Assembly: GCF_026342835.1 (NCBI RefSeq)
Contig: NZ_JAPEMI010000001.1
Location: 1,184,501 to 1,248,500 of the forward strand
Source: Streptomyces sp. NBC_00154
GTDB lineage: Bacteria > Actinomycetota > Actinomycetes > Streptomycetales > Streptomycetaceae
Reading direction: 5' to 3'
DNA length: 64,000 nucleotides
The position numbers and the translations under genes were made by a program. Below the pieces are notes generated by a model. That model worked only from the letters and a program-made list of their open reading frames with translations, did no database searches and was not told the DNA's origin. Every line of letters starts with the position of its first letter. Positions within the stretch are counted from its first letter, which is position 1. This document shows positions 50,283-58,189 of the stretch, one piece after another.

Positions 50283-52850
50283 ATGGGCACCCCGCACGAC
50301 CCACTTGCCGACGGCCCTATTCTGGTCGGCAATCTCCCACGAGAGGCGGACTTTTTTCAACATCGTGAACAAGTCGAGCAACTAGAAGGCGCCGACGGCA
50401 TACAGGTACTCGTAGGCGCAGGGGGTGTGGGTAAATCACAACTTGCCTCTCACTTCACCCGGCGGATTCTGGCGACCAAGGCCGTCGATGTCGTCGTCTG
50501 GGTACCTGCCATAAGCCGCGAGGCAATACAGTCGACGTACGCACAAGCCATCGGTGCAATTACTGGTGCGGAGACTAGCGACCCCGAGGCTGCAGCCACG
50601 AGATTCTTAGCCTGGGCTCAAACCACAACGCGTAGGTGGCTCATCATCCTGGATGATCTGACAGCACCTTCCGTATTGAATGACCTGTGGCCTCCCAAGA
50701 ATCCAAACGGACGGGTTTTGGTGACAACCCGCCGACGAGATTCGGCACTTTCTAGCGCTGGTCGACAGCAGATATCCGTCGGGCTCTTCACGGCATCCGA
50801 AGCAATAAACTACTTCACGAAAAAATTTACCTCATTTGGTCGGGTCGAAGAACCCAAAGAAATGGCCGCCCTGGCCAAGGATCTAGACTATCTTCCGCTG
50901 GCCTTGGCGCAGTCTTCTGCATACTTGATTGATTCAGGAATAAGCTGCGCCCGGTATCGCTCTCTTCTTGCCGACCGTCTACGCACACTCGGTCAGTTAC
51001 TTCCCGACGTTGCAAGCTTGCCAGACGATCACCGGGCCACCGTTATGGCTGCGTGGTCACTTTCTATAGAGCAAGCCAATTTGCTTCAGCCAATTGGATT
51101 GGCTGCCCCTACACTTCAACTCGCTGCCATGTTGGACCCCTACGGGATCCCTGAGAGTGTCTTCACGAGCCAGCCGACACTAAAATATCTACAGGACTAC
51201 AGAGAGCTAACTGAAGAAGGCGATGCCACTCTGGAGCGCGACGCTATCGACCCGTCCGATGCCGTCGCCGCTTTGCGCATCCTGCATCGCTTGAATCTGG
51301 TAGATATCAACTCCTCCGCCAATAATTTCTCAGTCAGCATGCATTCCTTGGTGCAACGAGTGGTGATCGAGCATCTCCCCCTCGACGCATACCAGAACAC
51401 GGTTTCCGCAGCCGCCACCACCCTGCTCGAGGTTTGGCCCGAGGGGCCAGTTCAATCACCTCTAGTCCAAAAACTCCGCTCAAGCGCGGAGACCTTGCGG
51501 CAACACTCAGGTGCCATGCTGATCGGCAACTTCTGTCACGAACTCCTTTTCCGCCATGGCGAAAGCCTCCTCGAAGCGGGATTGGCATCAGCGGCTATCG
51601 AGCATTTCACCGGCATGCGAGCAGCCGCAGAGGGAATCAACCCAAACCGTCCGGACCTTTGGTCTATACGGCTTTCCCTAGGTGGCGCCCGGGAACAAGC
51701 TGGGGACCTAATGGGCACCTTGCGGGAGTATAGATCGCTCATCCTGGATGAAACCCAGCGCCAGGGCGAAGATGCGGAAGATGTGCTGCATGTGCGTAGC
51801 GTACTAGCCGAAGCGATCGGGTATACCGGAGACTCTCAGGCCTCTGTTCAGGCTTTTGAAGAACTATGGCGTGACAGGGTTCGAATCCAAGGACCTAACC
51901 ACGAGTTGACACGGGATACGCGGCGTCGGCTAGTAGCAGCACGAAGTCATGCCGATGACTTGGCAGGCGCCATCGCGACGTGCGAGGAGCTACTCGCAGA
52001 CGAGATTCGGCTCTTCGGTCGGGATCATCCAAGCACTCGTCACACACGCCTACACTTGGCCGAAGAGATAGGACGTTCTGGCGACATTGCCACCGCCATA
52101 AGGATACTAGAGGAACTCACACACGACGAAATAAGGACTCACGGACAAAATCACCAGGCAACATTTTCAGCTCGCCACAACCTAGGCGTCTGGTACCTCG
52201 AAGACGGGCGATTCTCTAAATCCATTGACACTTTTCAATCACTCCTCAAAGATCAAATCAATACTTTCGGCGAAGCGAGTCTGAACGTAATAGAAATACG
52301 AACCCACCTGGCTGACGCTTTCGGGTCATCCGACGACACAGCGACCGCCATACAACTCAGCGAAGAGATTTTGGCGAGCAATTTGTCCGAACGTGGACCT
52401 TTCCACCCAGAAACCCTAGACTCCCGAGGATTGGTTGCGCACTGGAAAGGGCGTTCAGGTGATGCCGCAGCGGCAGTGCGAGGCTTCTCTGCACTCCTAG
52501 CTGATTGCGAAAATATTCTGGGTTTGGACCATCCAATGACCGTCGCTACCGTATCGCGAGTGGCCAAATGGACTCAGAATCTTGGCGATTGGGACAATGC
52601 TCTACTTGCTTATAGGCGGCTTGTCTCGGATCGGATTAGGATCCATGGTGAGAACGACAGTCGCGTTCTGCAAGCTCGTGACTCCCTGGCATACCACATG
52701 CTCGTCATGGGAGAGTCCGAGGACGCCCTAGAATCCTTCCGCCAACTCCACGCAGATCAGGTCCGCCTATTGGGTGAAGACCATCCGGACGCGGTACACA
52801 CCCTGGAACACATAGAGGAGCTATGTGTTCAATGGGACGACGAGGAATAA
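50283..52850 (+). CDS. NB-ARC / tetratricopeptide STAND ATPase, candidate defence or conflict protein
   Basis: The 855-residue protein (ATG at 50283) has an NB-ARC-type nucleotide switch: P-loop VGAGGVGKSQLA at about 45-56, Walker B RRWLIILDDL near 118-127, sensor RVLVTTRRRDS and the GLPLA-like YLPLALAQSSAYL. A winged-helix segment follows, then about eight to nine 42-residue TPRs of the kinesin-light-chain type from about residue 400 to the end (TRHTRLHLAEEIGRSGDIAT). STAND ATPases of this plan act as ligand-triggered switches in bacterial defence and signalling. Base use is clearly AT-richer than in the neighbours and TTA leucine codons occur at 50607 and 50997. The ATG has no ribosome binding site, so the protein may be made by coupling to, or frameshifting from, the gene before it. 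The trigger and any killing domain are unknown. Confidence 0.9.
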   Translation: MGTPHDPLADGPILVGNLPREADFFQHREQVEQLEGADGIQVLVGAGGVGKSQLASHFTRRILATKAVDVVVWVPAISREAIQSTYAQAIGAITGAETSDPEAAATRFLAWAQTTTRRWLIILDDLTAPSVLNDLWPPKNPNGRVLVTTRRRDSALSSAGRQQISVGLFTASEAINYFTKKFTSFGRVEEPKEMAALAKDLDYLPLALAQSSAYLIDSGISCARYRSLLADRLRTLGQLLPDVASLPDDHRATVMAAWSLSIEQANLLQPIGLAAPTLQLAAMLDPYGIPESVFTSQPTLKYLQDYRELTEEGDATLERDAIDPSDAVAALRILHRLNLVDINSSANNFSVSMHSLVQRVVIEHLPLDAYQNTVSAAATTLLEVWPEGPVQSPLVQKLRSSAETLRQHSGAMLIGNFCHELLFRHGESLLEAGLASAAIEHFTGMRAAAEGINPNRPDLWSIRLSLGGAREQAGDLMGTLREYRSLILDETQRQGEDAEDVLHVRSVLAEAIGYTGDSQASVQAFEELWRDRVRIQGPNHELTRDTRRRLVAARSHADDLAGAIATCEELLADEIRLFGRDHPSTRHTRLHLAEEIGRSGDIATAIRILEELTHDEIRTHGQNHQATFSARHNLGVWYLEDGRFSKSIDTFQSLLKDQINTFGEASLNVIEIRTHLADAFGSSDDTATAIQLSEEILASNLSERGPFHPETLDSRGLVAHWKGRSGDAAAAVRGFSALLADCENILGLDHPMTVATVSRVAKWTQNLGDWDNALLAYRRLVSDRIRIHGENDSRVLQARDSLAYHMLVMGESEDALESFRQLHADQVRLLGEDHPDAVHTLEHIEELCVQWDDEE

Positions 52851-52962
52851 AAGCCAAGGGCTGAGGCGAGTTCTCCCAGTTTGGCCGCGAAGCGCTTGAT
52901 GAAGTAGAGAAAGTTCTACCGCGCTCGCTGACGCCGATGGTGAGCCGCTGTGGGTGAGTTGT

Positions 52963-53296
52963 TCACAGCACCCCCAGCTCGGTGTCAGGCCGGCAGTGGA
53001 TGCATGCCCGGATCCCGTCGGCGAGGGCGGCGAGGGCCTGTTCGCGAGTGATGGTGCGGTGGCGCTTCCCGGCGGCGCAGCACCCGCCGACGTGAACCTC
53101 GATGGGACGGGCTCCGACCCCGATGCTGAGCTCAATGATCCAGTCCGGGGTGGGCGGTCGCCGCTCCTCGCCCTGCTGCCGCTCTCTCCCGCTGCTCCGC
53201 CGCCGCGATCGCCTCGTCGATGCGCTCCATCCACATGGCATGCCAGGTCCGCAACGTGCGGAGCCGCGGCAGGTCGCTCGAGAGGAGATCGGACAC
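52963..53296 (-). pseudogene. DUF6233 gene with frameshift
   Basis: From GTG at 53296 the minus strand encodes a normal DUF6233 N-terminus (SDLLSSDLPRLRTLRTWHAM, ERIDEAIAAAEQRE). That frame then runs out after CAGCGGGAGAGAG (about 53181-53192), whereas a different frame continues with the proper C-terminus (TPDWIIELSIGVGARPIEVH, then ACIHCRPDTELGVL). One extra base in the GAGAGAG run explains the break. The full C-terminal motifs are intact, so either the gene was inactivated recently or the assembly has an error at the short repeat. It is the inverted counterpart of the intact gene at 48133-48474. Confidence 0.75.
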
Positions 53297-53373
53297 GTGT
53301 TCGAGTCTACGTCGGGCGCTTGAGCGTCATAAGCGGGCGTATCGTTCGGAAGCCGACGAGAGGAGCCGCACGC

Positions 53374-53703
53374 ATGACCGACGCTGACCTGCTGCGATCC
53401 CTCGGAGTCGACCCGTCGCAGCTGGACCCCGCCCCACCATGGGCACCCAGGGCCGGCGCCGAGCGGCTCGACGGCAGCCATCCGTGCGCGCTCTGCGGCA
53501 AGCCCGCCGGAGCGACCGTGGGCGTCGACACGCCCGGGCATGGTCGACGCTGGTTGGACCGGTGCATGCCCTGCCTCATCGCCACCGCCCCACGCGGTGG
53601 TCCCCGCGCGCCGCTCGCGGACACGCTGGCCGTTCTGCGGGAGGCAGCCCGAGAGGTGGGCGCCACCGTGACCATCAGGACCGACGAGTCGTGGCGGCCC
53701 TGA
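53374..53703 (+). CDS. Small hypothetical protein with CxxC pairs
   Basis: The 109-residue product (ATG at 53374, MTDADLLRSLGVDPSQ, GAGGAG nine bases upstream) has cysteine pairs CALC and CMPC separated by about 30 residues, suggesting one zinc site. No family is recognised beyond that. It is divergent from the broken DUF6233 gene. Confidence 0.65.
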   Translation: MTDADLLRSLGVDPSQLDPAPPWAPRAGAERLDGSHPCALCGKPAGATVGVDTPGHGRRWLDRCMPCLIATAPRGGPRAPLADTLAVLREAAREVGATVTIRTDESWRP

Positions 53704-53777
53704 TCCAGCTGCGTGAAAAACGAGTGGCCGCCGTTGCACCTTCGTTCGGTGCAACGGCGGCCGCGTCGGCAGGGCCG

Positions 53778-53957
53778 TTACTGCAGCTTCCGCTCGATCC
53801 GGTTCTCGGGTACCTGCTCTGTCATCTTGTTCTGCTCGTTCTTGATGGTGTAGCTAGCCTGCTGTCCGCTGGCTTCGGCACGCTCGATCTTGCCCTGCGA
53901 CTGCTGGTCTTGCTGGTTCCGGTACTCCACACGATCACCCTGCTTGAACTGCGGCAT
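53778..53957 (-). CDS. DUF2945 (hypervirulence-associated TUDOR-like) protein
   Basis: A 59-residue basic, Gln-rich protein (ATG at 53957, MPQFKQGDRVEYRNQQDQQS, GGAGAG three bases upstream). The motif FKQGDRVEYR with QGKIERAEA-type second strand and a Lys/Glu-rich tail matches the DUF2945/HVA1 family, a small SH3/TUDOR-like fold widespread in soil bacteria. Function is not established. Codons upstream of this ATG are not protein-like. Confidence 0.8.
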   Translation of the reverse strand: MPQFKQGDRVEYRNQQDQQSQGKIERAEASGQQASYTIKNEQNKMTEQVPENRIERKLQ

Positions 53958-54119
53958 GGACTCTCCAAGTCTCGTCGGTGGGAGGCTGGCCCCGCTCGTT
54001 CGGCGGGGGACGCCTCTCCTTGCGCCCGTGACCATCGCTGGGCGCACTGACAGCTCACCCCCGCCTCCACACCACAGCAACCACTGCGGGCCGAATGGAG
54101 GACGTCGTAATCTGCCGCC

Positions 54120-54317
54120 GTGGACCGCTATCGCGTGACCCTGTCGATCGAAGCCCGCATCATCATGCGCGGCTGGTGGTCCGACGAGGCGGTGGCCGAG
54201 CGAAAATACACGCGCTGGATAGGCGAACGTGGCGGCGTCGACGGCGCCCGGATCACGCTCACCGACGAGCAGGGCGGCGGGCGCGTGATGCAGTCCTGGC
54301 CACCCGAGAACCCCTGA
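54120..54317 (+). CDS. Small hypothetical protein
   Basis: The 65-residue product (GTG at 54120, VDRYRVTLSIEARIIMRGWW) has a Trp-rich centre and a charged C-terminal half (ITLTDEQGGGRVMQSW). Similar small proteins occur in Streptomyces accessory regions, as I recall, but no function is known. The ribosome binding site is weak. Confidence 0.55.
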   Translation: MDRYRVTLSIEARIIMRGWWSDEAVAERKYTRWIGERGGVDGARITLTDEQGGGRVMQSWPPENP

Positions 54318-54445
54318 TGCTGCCCGGCCCGGTCGTCCTGCCGTCCCGCTACCATTGAACCGTCCCTATCCCGCTTGCTGGCTGCTTGTTGCGACTCGGA
54401 CCTGCCCCGCCCGTTCAGCGCTAGCGAGGCTTCGCACTGGCCGCG

Positions 54446-54679
54446 CTAGTCGTCTTCCGGCTCCGGATGCAGGACGGCCCGCTTCACGGCCATCTCCAGC
54501 TCGTACCGGGACACCCCGGCCGCCTCGGCATGCGCGGTCACCGCGGCCTGGAACGCTGCAGCACCCTCGCGCCAGGGCTCCCACGCCTCCTCGGTGTACG
54601 GCTCGGGGAGGGCCTTGCGCTGCTCCTCAAGGGCGGAACGCTCCAGCACGATCAGATCTTCAGGGATGTCGATTGCCAC
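54446..54679 (-). CDS. Small hypothetical acidic protein
   Basis: The 77-residue product starts at GTG 54679 (VAIDIPEDLIVLERSALEEQ). It is almost entirely helical and acidic, with YTEEAWEPWREGAAAFQAAV in the middle and the tail HPEPEDD. No domain is recognised. It stands alone between two plus-strand genes. Confidence 0.6.
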   Translation of the reverse strand: MAIDIPEDLIVLERSALEEQRKALPEPYTEEAWEPWREGAAAFQAAVTAHAEAAGVSRYELEMAVKRAVLHPEPEDD

Positions 54680-54971
54680 GGCCGGATCGTAAACGGGGCC
54701 ACCGACAACCGGCCGGAGCCGCGCAGCTCGCGTATGACCTGGGGAGCTCCGCCTCAGGTCAATCCGCCGGGGTGTGCTGAGACGGGATCGGCGCCGTCCT
54801 GCCCTCGTGAGGCGGGCCCACTATCAGCGGGAAGTCGGGGAGGCTAAGCGCGGTAGTCGGCCGTTGAGCGAGCCACCCTGAGAGCCGGCAGCTCGGAAGC
54901 ACCACTGATGTGGGGACGGACGCCATGGGACGCTTGGCATCATTAGGGCTGGAGACGTGAGAGGAGCCCAC

Positions 54972-55418
54972 GTGTCGGAGGCGAGTCCGCGCGGAACCTA
55001 CCTGGTCATCTCGGAGGCACTGCGGAAGGGAATCGAAGAGGGCGAGTTCGTCGATGGCCTGCCCTCCGAAGCAGAACTTGCGGACGCCCATGGCGTCTCG
55101 CGGAACACGATTCGTCGTGCGCTCAAGGCCCTCGAAGCCGAAGGTGCACTTGAGTCTCTGCCCGGGGTCGGCTGGCGTGTCCCGCGTGGCGGCGATCGGC
55201 GGCCACTCGTGGAACGAATGATCGCCGTGATCGAAGACGACTCACTCGGAGTGGGGGACGCCTACCCGTCGGAGGCGAGGCTCTGTGAGCGGTTCGGCGT
55301 CTCCCGCACCGCTGTGCGCCGCGGCTTGGCTCAGATGGAGGGGACGGGGTTGCTCCTCACGGTTCACGGCAGGGGGCGTACGGTGCGTGCCTTCCCGGCT
55401 TCCACCGGCCGGCCGTAG
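54972..55418 (+). CDS. GntR-type regulator with two winged-helix domains
   Basis: DNA-binding protein of 148 residues consisting of two consecutive GntR winged helices and no ligand-binding domain. The first is GTYLVISEALRKGIEEGEFV with PSEAELADAHGVSRNTIRRA; the second is ERMIAVIEDDSLGVGDAYPS with EARLCERFGVSRTAVRRGLA. GTG at 54972 has GAGGAG six bases upstream. Elements of the pSAM2 group use GntR-type repressors (KorSA) to silence transfer and replication genes, so this is a candidate master regulator of the element. The HD hydrolase gene follows 11 bases on. Confidence 0.85.
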   Translation: MSEASPRGTYLVISEALRKGIEEGEFVDGLPSEAELADAHGVSRNTIRRALKALEAEGALESLPGVGWRVPRGGDRRPLVERMIAVIEDDSLGVGDAYPSEARLCERFGVSRTAVRRGLAQMEGTGLLLTVHGRGRTVRAFPASTGRP

Positions 55419-55429
55419 TCTTGGCCGCC

Positions 55430-55996
55430 ATGGGACTGAATGAGTGGGCGCACTCGCTATCGGAATCGCTGCTGTCCGACCCGCTGCCGCGGAGGTGGGC
55501 GCATTCCCTCGGGGTCGCCAAGCGCGCTCGGGCCCTTGCCCCAGTTCTCGGCGAGGATGCGGAGCTCTTGGAAGCCGCCGCAGTGCTCCATGACATCGGG
55601 TATTCGCCCGAGCTGGCCGTCACAGGCTTTCACCCGCTCGACGGCGCCCGGTTCCTCCGCACGCAAGGGGCGGACGAGCGGGTCGTTCGCCTTGTGGCCC
55701 ATCACTCCTGCGCCATCCTCGAGGCTGAGGAACGTGGACTCCGAGAGGAGCTTGAGCGCGAGTTCGAGCTTGAGCGCCCCGAGCTCGTTGACGCACTCGT
55801 GTTCTGCGACATGACGACGACGCCGGACGGCGTAGAGACCACGCCATCCGAGCGACTGGACGAGATCGTGAGGCGGTACGGCCCGGACACCACCGTGGGT
55901 CGCTTCATCCAACGAGCGGCCCCAGAAATCCATGCAGCCGCAAGGCGAGTCGAGGGGCGCCTCGCGCTAGTCAAGGCCGCCGATCAGCCGATGTAG
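55430..55996 (+). CDS. HD-domain metal-dependent hydrolase
   Basis: The 188-residue protein (ATG at 55430, MGLNEWAHSLSESLL) has an HD fold with the metal ligands in RRWAHSLGVAKRA, VLHDIGYSPEL (HD pair) and RLVAHHSCA. HD hydrolases of this size act on nucleotides or phosphorylated metabolites; the substrate is not deducible. No clear ribosome binding site precedes the ATG, so translation is perhaps coupled to the GntR gene. The 3' end overlaps the convergent NUDIX gene by 13 bases. This HD gene next to GntR and NUDIX genes is, from memory, a frequent arrangement in Streptomyces integrative elements. Confidence 0.87.
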   Translation: MGLNEWAHSLSESLLSDPLPRRWAHSLGVAKRARALAPVLGEDAELLEAAAVLHDIGYSPELAVTGFHPLDGARFLRTQGADERVVRLVAHHSCAILEAEERGLREELEREFELERPELVDALVFCDMTTTPDGVETTPSERLDEIVRRYGPDTTVGRFIQRAAPEIHAAARRVEGRLALVKAADQPM

Positions 55997-56457
55997 GGCT
56001 CACGCCGCGAGCCGTCCAGGCCGTGCATGATGCGCAGCCGCATGGACGGGTGAATGTCCAGGCCATCGAGGTCCGCAGGATCTATCCAGCGGACCTCTTT
56101 CGACTCGCTGCTCGTACGGAGCGAACCGCCGATTGGGTGGGCACGAAAGCAGATCGAGAATTGCTGCCGGACCTCGCCGTCGTCGTACTCGATCACGTGA
56201 TGCGGGTTGGTATAGAGGCCCACGATGCTGTCAACCTCAACGGCTATCCCGGTCTCTTCCGCCACTTCCCGGATGACGGTCTCGGCCACGCTCTCGCCAA
56301 TGTCGTGACCACCTCCCGGCAGCGCCCACAGATCGTTGTCCGTCTTGTGGATGAGGAGCAGCCGTCCCGAGCCATCGCAGACGATGGCCGTAACCGAAGG
56401 AACGACGGAGTTCGCCATGGGGGCGGTCGGGTCGTTGTAGTGGTCGATTCGGCTCAT
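55984..56457 (-). CDS. NUDIX hydrolase, Pif-like candidate immunity factor
   Basis: Hydrolase for nucleoside diphosphate derivatives. The 157-residue protein carries a complete NUDIX box in GGGHDIGESVAETVIREVAE with the following ETGIAV, matching GX5EX7REUXEEXGU. ATG at 56457 overlaps the stop of the HTH gene before it by four bases (ATGA), so both are translated together. In pSAM2 the NUDIX protein Pif blocks transfer between cells that already carry the element; position beside regulators of a transfer element makes the same role plausible here. That is inference by analogy. Confidence 0.88.
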   Translation of the reverse strand: MSRIDHYNDPTAPMANSVVPSVTAIVCDGSGRLLLIHKTDNDLWALPGGGHDIGESVAETVIREVAEETGIAVEVDSIVGLYTNPHHVIEYDDGEVRQQFSICFRAHPIGGSLRTSSESKEVRWIDPADLDGLDIHPSMRLRIMHGLDGSRREPYIG

Positions 56458-57224
56458 GTGCGCTGGCCTCCGACGTCGTCGGGGCTGGAGATGGGCCGGG
56501 CGTTCTCCCAGACTCGTTCGAGGCTCTCAGCGTACGCGTCGAACAGCTCTCCCCCTGGCACACGTTGGATGTGCAGGACAGGCGCCATGTACGCGCCGAC
56601 GCCGTACAAGTGGCCGTTTGCCAGCATCTCGTCGTCCGCCCTGTAGATCGAGTTGTAGAGCGTCGTGGAGTGGAGACGGAACTCAACGCCAGGAAGCCCG
56701 AACAGCGAGCTGTAGTTGAGCAGGGCGTTGCGAATCTTGCTCGACATGGCGGGGCCAATGCCCTCGTCCAAACCGCGCGCCTCGACGGCGGCACAACCTG
56801 GATCGCCCAGCATGAATCGAATCGAGACGCCGACCGCGGACTTCTCCTTCACCACGCGGTGAAACGCAGCGTCCTCGGTGAGCCAGAACCCGGAGTACAC
56901 GAGCACGTCGAAGTGGTCCTTCGCCTGCGCATACAGCTGCGGCCAAAGGCGGTTCGGCACGACGGACCGATGCGGGTACAGCTGGACAAGTTCTGCTGCT
57001 CCGGCCTCAGTCACCTCGGCCGACGTCCGCTCTTCCTGCCACAGGTAAGACACCTCGGATTGCAGTAGCGATGCGGTGGCGTACTGGAATCGTCGGTAAG
57101 GCTTGCGGTTCGGCTCGCTGATCCAGCGATCGACGGTCTTGGCCGATACACCGAGCCTCGCAGCCACTTGATCAAGCGTCAGTCCGCTCTCAATGATCGC
57201 TCCGCGCAACCTCTCGTTTGCCAT
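56454..57224 (-). CDS. XRE-type HTH regulator with C-terminal DUF5919-like domain
   Basis: The 256-residue protein (ATG at 57224, MANERLRGAIIESGLTLDQV, GGGAG upstream) has an N-terminal Xre helix-turn-helix (LDQVAARLGVSAKTVDRWIS). The C-terminal domain of about 170 residues contains HFDVLVYSGFWLTEDAAFHR and SIRFMLGDPGCAAV, resembling PLD-like/DUF5919 sensor domains that accompany such HTHs in Streptomyces. The NUDIX gene overlaps its 3' end. Repeats of GACGACTT just upstream (57245-57290) are a likely autoregulatory operator. Confidence 0.85.
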   Translation of the reverse strand: MANERLRGAIIESGLTLDQVAARLGVSAKTVDRWISEPNRKPYRRFQYATASLLQSEVSYLWQEERTSAEVTEAGAAELVQLYPHRSVVPNRLWPQLYAQAKDHFDVLVYSGFWLTEDAAFHRVVKEKSAVGVSIRFMLGDPGCAAVEARGLDEGIGPAMSSKIRNALLNYSSLFGLPGVEFRLHSTTLYNSIYRADDEMLANGHLYGVGAYMAPVLHIQRVPGGELFDAYAESLERVWENARPISSPDDVGGQRT

Positions 57225-57244
57225 GTCGCGCTCTCCCCCAGTGG

Positions 57245-57290
57245 GACGACTTGGGACGACTTCACCGTAGCGAAGTCGTCAACCAGTCGT
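57245..57290. promoter_or_regulatory. GACGACTT repeat array, candidate operator for the HTH regulator
   Basis: GACGACTT occurs at 57245 and 57255 as 10-bp-spaced direct repeats; its inverse GAAGTCGTC is at 57272-57280, and a partial AGTCGT at 57285. The second direct copy and the inverted copy form a perfect 9-bp-arm palindrome with an 8-base centre. The array is 21 bases upstream of the HTH gene start, where a repressor would block transcription. Confidence 0.65.
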
Positions 57291-57830
57291 ACATGCGCGG
57301 GGTCGATCGTCTTCGGCGTTGGCGCCAGTCTTGAAGCACATCGAGGGAGAAGGGCTCGCAGAGCCGGACGGCCGAAGGGCTTGACGGCGCGAACTCTCCT
57401 CCGCATGATGAGGAACAGGTAATACATGTTCCTCATGGCTGCCACATTGGCATCTCTGATGCGAACGCGCAGTTCTGCCACGCCGTTTAACAACTCCACA
57501 GCGTGATCCACCGCAGCACGACGGCCGTGACCGATCCAGCCGAGGCGAGTGGAGACCAGCCGATCGAGACCGGACCCGGTGTCACAACCGGGCCCCACCC
57601 CTCCGTGTGGGGGACACGCCATCGGCTCTAAAGAACCGCTACGGCACACCTTGAAGCTGCGACGACTTCCGGGATCTCGGAACTCCCCGGAACGAGCAGC
57701 GCCGTGCGAGCAGGAGAACCGAACCCGTACCAGCGCTCACGGTGCCCGACATACGCCCTGCCCCTCCGGCGGGCTGCGGTGTCGGGTCGCCGCGGTCGCT
57801 CGTACCCACGAACGACCCACCCAACGGCGC
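57291..57830. other. Intergenic, no gene supported
   Basis: These 540 bases lie between the divergent HTH/NUDIX and transfer operons. Several frames are open on either strand but lack ribosome binding sites and recognisable products. The region should hold the promoter(s) of the transfer operon and possibly cis-acting sites; I could not identify them beyond the flanking repeat and hairpin. Confidence 0.5.
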
Positions 57831-57866
57831 GCGGCCCCGGTGCTCGAACACCAGGGCCGCTGTTTT
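57831..57866 (+). terminator. Hairpin followed by T-run ahead of the transfer operon
   Basis: GCGGCCCCGGTG (57831-57842) pairs with CACCAGGGCCGC (57849-57860) with one mismatch and a six-base loop, followed by TGTTTT. It ends 32 bases before the first gene of the transfer operon, so it is either a terminator of upstream transcription or an attenuator in the operon leader. Confidence 0.6.
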
Positions 57867-57898
57867 GGGCCGTTCCACCATGAAGGAGCACACGACCC

Positions 57899-58189
57899 AT
57901 GAAGAACATTGTGGCCGGTCACATCGCGGCCAGCACTGCAGAGTTTGTAGAACTGGCCCTGGGCACCCCGGTTGAGCTGTGGCTCGGGGTGGAGGGCGAG
58001 AGCGAGATGGAGCGGGCGGCCCGCATGGACGCGGCCCGCGACATCCTCGCCGACAACCCCGACTTCCCCGACCGCGTGAGCCAGGTCGCCGCCGAGGCGA
58101 TCGAGGCGTTCGCGCCGGAGCTGTTCAACGTCGTCGCGCTGTCGCGGCCCGTCGGCCGCCGTCTGCCGTCCCGGAAGGCAGCAGCATGA
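57899..58189 (+). CDS. Small hypothetical protein, first gene of the transfer operon
   Basis: The 96-residue product (ATG at 57899, MKNIVAGHIAASTAEFVEL, AAGGAG about ten bases upstream) is acidic and helical (SEMERAARMDAARDILADN). No domain is recognised. The next gene starts inside its stop codon (ATGA), as is the case throughout this operon. Confidence 0.7.
   Translation: MKNIVAGHIAASTAEFVELALGTPVELWLGVEGESEMERAARMDAARDILADNPDFPDRVSQVAAEAIEAFAPELFNVVALSRPVGRRLPSRKAAA

Noticed and set aside
57179..57649. Minus-strand frame of 156 codons upstream of the HTH gene
   Set aside because: It overlaps the HTH gene start and the operator repeats, has no ribosome binding site, and the product shows no domain.
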